Assembly: GCA_902381685.1 (NCBI GenBank)
Contig: LR698958.1
Coordinates: 1,303,672 to 1,367,671, forward strand
Length of the DNA stretch: 64,000 nt
From: Lachnospiraceae bacterium
GTDB taxonomy: Bacteria > Bacillota > Clostridia > Lachnospirales > Lachnospiraceae
Direction: 5' to 3'
Shown: positions 61,053-64,000 of the stretch, piece by piece
Layout of the letters: every line of letters begins with the position of its first letter
Numbering within the stretch: the first letter of the stretch is position 1
Notes under the pieces: model-generated
The model's database searches: none
What the model was told of the DNA's origin: nothing
The model's input: only the letters and a program-made list of their open reading frames with translations
Program-made: the position numbers and the translations under genes

Positions 61053-63389
61053 CTACCAAAATTTCTCCAACTGCTCACTTATATTCTCTAGGGTACACTT
61101 TTTTATGCCTGCCCACTCTCTCGGAAAAATCTCCTGACACTGCCTTTGCAGAAACCGTTCGTCCAACAGCAAGATAACTCCCCTGTCTGTTTCCGTCCGA
61201 ATTACTCTTCCTGCGGATTGTAAAACTTTGTTCATTCCGGGATAAAGGTAAGCATAATCAAAACCTTTTCCATTTTTCTTTTCAAAATATTGCCTTAAAA
61301 TTTCCCTCTCATAGCAGATTTGAGGTAATCCCGTTCCTACAATAAATGCTCCAACCAGTTTTTCTTCCGTCAAATCAATTCCTTCCGAAAATATTCCTCC
61401 CATAACACAAAATCCGAGCAAATTTCCTTCTCTTTCTTTCGCAAACTCTTCCAAAAATTCTTCCCGCTTTTCCTCCGTCATCATTTTTTCCTGTAAAAGA
61501 CAGACTGTTTCGCCAGACAATCTGCGTTCCAACACCTCATATACATTTTCCATAAACTGATAGGACGGGAAAAATGCGATATAATTTCCTTTTTTCACTT
61601 CCAATGTCTTTATGATGTAGGAAGCAATTCTTTCATACATCTGCACATTTCGTTTCGTATACTTACTGCTCACATCACTTCCGATTAAAATTTCCCTGTT
61701 CTTTATATCAAATGGTGAATCTACATATATGGCATAATCATCTTTTTCCGTGCTGAGCAGTTGCTTATAATAGTGTATCGGAAGAAATGTTGCCGAGAAA
61801 AAAACAGTACTGTTTCCTTTTTCCAAGAAATTTTGTAAATTTAGTGCCGGATTGACACAGAACAGTTTTAGTTTAAATTTTCCATCTTCCTCCATTTCCG
61901 TATAAATTGTATAGTTTTCATCTAGTACATCATACACATTTAAAAATGTGCGGACATGAAAATAAAATTCCAGCAACTCTTCCTTTACCTCTGCTCTGTC
62001 ACACTCTTCCATAAACCTTTCCATTTCCATCAGAAGGTTCGTCATACTGATAGAAAAATGCCCTACCGATTGATGTACCTGATACGTTTCGCATTCTCTT
62101 TTCAGTTCCAGTAATTGTCGATTGCAGATATCCAGTTTTCGCACCAATTTTTTGTCCAAATATTTTATAATCCGCTTCGCCTCCAAAAATTCTTCCTTAT
62201 ATATTGTGGCGCTGTACATTTCTCTTGCCCGCTCAACGAGATTGTGTGCTTCATCTATAAGAAAAAGATATTCTCCCTTCACTTCATCAGCGAAAAACCG
62301 ACGCAGATGTGCATTCGGATCAAAAACATAATTATAGTCACATACAACTGCGTCCACCCACACTGCCACGTCCAATGACATTTCAAAAGGACACACCTCA
62401 TATTTCCTTGCATATACTTCTATATTTTCGCGGCTCATATCGTCTGTTGTCGTAATCATCTCATAGACCGCCTGATTCACCCTGTCATAATGCCCTTTTG
62501 CGTACGGACATTTTTCCGGATTACATTCTTTATCCTCGCAAAAACAAATCTTCTCTTTCGCCGTCAGTGTAACGACTTTATATTGTAACCCCTGCTTTTT
62601 CAGAAGTTGAAATGCCTGCTCCACAACTGTTCGCGTAATTGTTTTTGCCGTCAGATAGAAAATCTTTTCACCCAATTCTTCCCCCACCGCCTTCACGGAA
62701 GGGAATATTGTCGCCATTGTTTTCCCTACTCCCGTAGGCGCCTGAATAAACAGTTTCTTTTTCCGCAGTATCGTTCTATAGACAGATGTGGCAAGTTCCT
62801 TCTGCCCCTTTCTATATTCATATGGAAATTCTATTCTTCTAATGGATTTGTTTCTCTTCTTTTTCCAGTCAATTTGAAACTCCGCCCACTTTTTATATTC
62901 TCCTATAAGATTGTTGAACCATTTTTCCAGTTCACTGAGCAAATAACTTTCTTTGAACCGCTTCACCTGTTCTGTCTCTAAGTGGCAGTACGTCATCTGC
63001 ACGGAAATATTCTCCAGATTTTCCTGCTTCCCATAAATGTAGGCATAGCATTTTGCCTGTGCAAGATGAACCTCTATCGGTTCTTCTATCTGTTCTAAGT
63101 CACGAAAAACTCCTTTTATCTCGTCAATCGTAACCCCCTCCTCTACAATAATTCCGTCTGCACGGCCTTCCACCTGCAAGTCATATTTTTCCTCATGCAG
63201 CATCATTTTCAAAGAAACTTCCGCATGGTAAGAAGAACCCATTTGTCTTTGTATTTTTCGATGTATTTTACTACCAAGCTGCATTGCCTCTTTATCAGCA
63301 GTCTTCGATATGCGATTGTCAATATCCCCTTTCCGCAAAATAAACTCCACAAGATTTCTAACGGAAATTCTTATCTGTTCTCTATTCAT
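61053..63389 (-). CDS. XPD/DinG-type ATP-dependent helicase with N-terminal nuclease-like domain
   Basis: A 778-residue DNA helicase. Residues 1 to about 180 look like a PD-(D/E)XK (Cas4/RecB-like) domain: VEGRADGIIVEEG and IDEIKGVF carry the D and E-x-K pattern. From about 190 a superfamily 2 helicase of the XPD/DinG type follows: Walker A APTGVGKTMA near 217, the iron-sulfur cysteines CFCEDKECNPEKC near 282-294, DEAH box in LIDEAHNLVER near 374, and QSAGRVIRTETDRG towards the end. Such helicases act in DNA repair. The gene appears alone. Confidence 0.88.
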   Translation of the reverse strand: MNREQIRISVRNLVEFILRKGDIDNRISKTADKEAMQLGSKIHRKIQRQMGSSYHAEVSLKMMLHEEKYDLQVEGRADGIIVEEGVTIDEIKGVFRDLEQIEEPIEVHLAQAKCYAYIYGKQENLENISVQMTYCHLETEQVKRFKESYLLSELEKWFNNLIGEYKKWAEFQIDWKKKRNKSIRRIEFPYEYRKGQKELATSVYRTILRKKKLFIQAPTGVGKTMATIFPSVKAVGEELGEKIFYLTAKTITRTVVEQAFQLLKKQGLQYKVVTLTAKEKICFCEDKECNPEKCPYAKGHYDRVNQAVYEMITTTDDMSRENIEVYARKYEVCPFEMSLDVAVWVDAVVCDYNYVFDPNAHLRRFFADEVKGEYLFLIDEAHNLVERAREMYSATIYKEEFLEAKRIIKYLDKKLVRKLDICNRQLLELKRECETYQVHQSVGHFSISMTNLLMEMERFMEECDRAEVKEELLEFYFHVRTFLNVYDVLDENYTIYTEMEEDGKFKLKLFCVNPALNLQNFLEKGNSTVFFSATFLPIHYYKQLLSTEKDDYAIYVDSPFDIKNREILIGSDVSSKYTKRNVQMYERIASYIIKTLEVKKGNYIAFFPSYQFMENVYEVLERRLSGETVCLLQEKMMTEEKREEFLEEFAKEREGNLLGFCVMGGIFSEGIDLTEEKLVGAFIVGTGLPQICYEREILRQYFEKKNGKGFDYAYLYPGMNKVLQSAGRVIRTETDRGVILLLDERFLQRQCQEIFPREWAGIKKCTLENISEQLEKFW

Positions 63390-63408
63390 AATATCCTCTT
63401 CTTTATTA

Positions 63409-63480
63409 TTCGGCTTGGATTACTCCCGGTATAATCTGCTACCAGCGTAGCAGCAAGCCGAAACGTTCGGCTTGGATTAC
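63409..63480. repeat. Direct and inverted repeats upstream of the helicase gene
   Basis: TTCGGCTTGGATTAC occurs at 63409-63423 and 63466-63480 (period 57). The complement CAAGCCGAA lies at 63454-63462, so a nested hairpin can form, with CTGCTA-CCAGCG-TAGCAG (63436-63453) inside. GCCGAA-ACG-TTCGGC gives a second stem. It could be a leader RNA structure or a protein-binding site. Confidence 0.6.
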
Positions 63481-63509
63481 ACCCCGTGCAATCATTATAC
63501 CATAAACCA

Positions 63510-63542
63510 AAAGAGGAGAGAACAAAAGTTCTCTCCTCTTTC
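63510..63542 (-). terminator. Terminator of the HPr-like gene
   Basis: AAGAGGAGAGAA-CTTTTG-TTCTCTCCTCTTTT on the minus strand, just after the HPr-like gene. Confidence 0.7.
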
Positions 63543-63552
63543 ACTTCTTCTT

Positions 63553-63783
63553 TTATGCCACACAATATTTTTGGATTGTCTTCTCAAAGTCTGCATTTTT
63601 TTCTGCACATTGTACTGTCAAAACTTTCGTCAAGTCCAAACTCAATACGCCAAGAATAGATTTTGCATCAATAATAAACCTATTGTAAGATATATCAATA
63701 TCAAAATCGCATTTTTCTGCCGAAGTCACAAAATCTTTCACATCTGATGTTTCTGACAATCTGATTTTATATTCTCGTCTCAT
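63553..63783 (-). CDS. HPr-like protein without the phosphorylatable histidine
   Basis: A 76-residue protein with the HPr fold pattern. The Ser-46 region is kept (K41-S42-I-L-G-V-L-S-L, compare KSIMGVMSL), and strand/helix spacing is right. The His-15 region is not: where HPr has GIHARPA, this has SETSDVKDFV, and the protein contains no His at all. So it cannot carry phosphate from enzyme I and is more like Crh, the regulatory HPr paralogue. A regulatory role through Ser phosphorylation is plausible. GAGGGTTCGTAT precedes the ATG. Confidence 0.72.
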   Translation of the reverse strand: MRREYKIRLSETSDVKDFVTSAEKCDFDIDISYNRFIIDAKSILGVLSLDLTKVLTVQCAEKNADFEKTIQKYCVA

Positions 63784-63906
63784 ATACGAACCCTCTTTTC
63801 TATTTTATATCAAACTTTGTTCATTTGAGCTATCTATTATTATCCCACATATCCACAGCACTCGTCAATGTCATGGTTTACCAATTTTCGACCTGATTCG
63901 ACAAAA

Positions 63907-64000
63907 TTATTGTGTAAACTCCACCATATGCTTGCGATATTTCAGAGGAAGATGCTGTCTCTGTAAGCGATAATTTTCTCTCTCACTAATGGAAATACTT
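63907..64000 (-). CDS. C-terminus of a probable TIGR03915 putative DNA metabolism protein (partial)
   Basis: The 30 residues before the stop at 63907 read SISISERENYRLQ, then RQHLPLKYRKHMVEFTQ. This ending resembles TIGR03915/DUF4130 proteins, which are usually encoded next to a radical SAM partner (TIGR03916) in Bacillota and are thought to act in DNA repair. Only the tail is inside the window, so the call is tentative. Confidence 0.45.
   Translation of the reverse strand, partial: SISISERENYRLQRQHLPLKYRKHMVEFTQ

Overview
The window reads as a stretch of chromosome from a low-GC, endospore-forming member of the Bacillota, most likely a gut Lachnospiraceae. The evidence is a strong Gram-positive gene set (infC-rpmI-rplT behind an attenuator leader, cysE-cysS-mrnC-rlmB-sigH behind a T-box, one-chain PurL, class III ribonucleotide reductase, SpoVAF/GerA and SigH sporulation proteins, strong AGGAGG ribosome binding sites, TTGACA/TATAAT promoters). 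Genus cannot be fixed from the sequence alone. Most genes lie on the minus strand.

Layout. 1-2.4 kb: 5' end of dnaG, dgt, a DUF2935-like protein. 2.4-4.1 kb: tRNA-Leu(AAG), then rplT-rpmI-infC with leader, terminator and divergent promoters. 4.1-11.1 kb: NSS sodium symporter, degV, an orphan GerA/SpoVAF germination protein with a sigma-G-like promoter, and the deoxynucleotide operon nrdD-nrdG-dut. 11.3-14.8 kb: YibE/F membrane protein and a large secreted, sortase-type metallophosphoesterase with a Pho-box-like array upstream.

15.0-23.2 kb is an accessory island: DUF2089 regulator plus membrane protein, an arsenic locus (arsR, permease, a broken thioredoxin, arsC) with two matching palindromic operators, and then a one-direction run of small unrelated genes (GNAT, hypothetical, broken GNAT, ASCH, alpha/beta hydrolase, zinc ribbon, two-TM protein, L7/L12-like protein). 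Copies or halves of one imperfect palindrome sit between several of these genes, so the run looks like a cassette array. Its head is interrupted by an IS3-family element whose left end carries a 95-bp tandem duplication. The outer edge holds recombinase-arm-like direct repeats. This is the most unusual part of the window.

23.2-41.6 kb: metA, AI-2E exporter, a metal exporter, DUF1540 protein, a Thr T-box operon (aldo/keto reductase, thioesterase, thrS), udk, a frameshifted YdcF, SEC-C protein, asnA, purA, VOC protein, cardiolipin synthase, a MocR-type regulator, GrpB, glnS. 42-49.7 kb: tRNA-Thr, sigH-rlmB-mrnC-cysS-cysE under a Cys T-box, M42 peptidase, Eis-like acetyltransferase, ispF with a cysteine tail, tRNA-Met/Val/Met. 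49.8-64 kb: gdhA, the potassium uptake pair ktrB-ktrA facing a KdpE-type regulator, purL, small membrane proteins, a LysR regulator, an XPD/DinG-type helicase with an N-terminal nuclease-like domain, an HPr-like protein lacking the phospho-histidine, and the 3' end of a probable TIGR03915 gene.

Functional themes are translation and its amino-acid sensing (two T-boxes, three aminoacyl-tRNA synthetases, tRNAs), nucleotide supply (nrdDG, dut, dgt, purA, purL, udk), nitrogen and sulfur assimilation (gdhA, asnA, metA, cysE), metal resistance and sporulation. No rRNA, CRISPR array or complete prophage is present.
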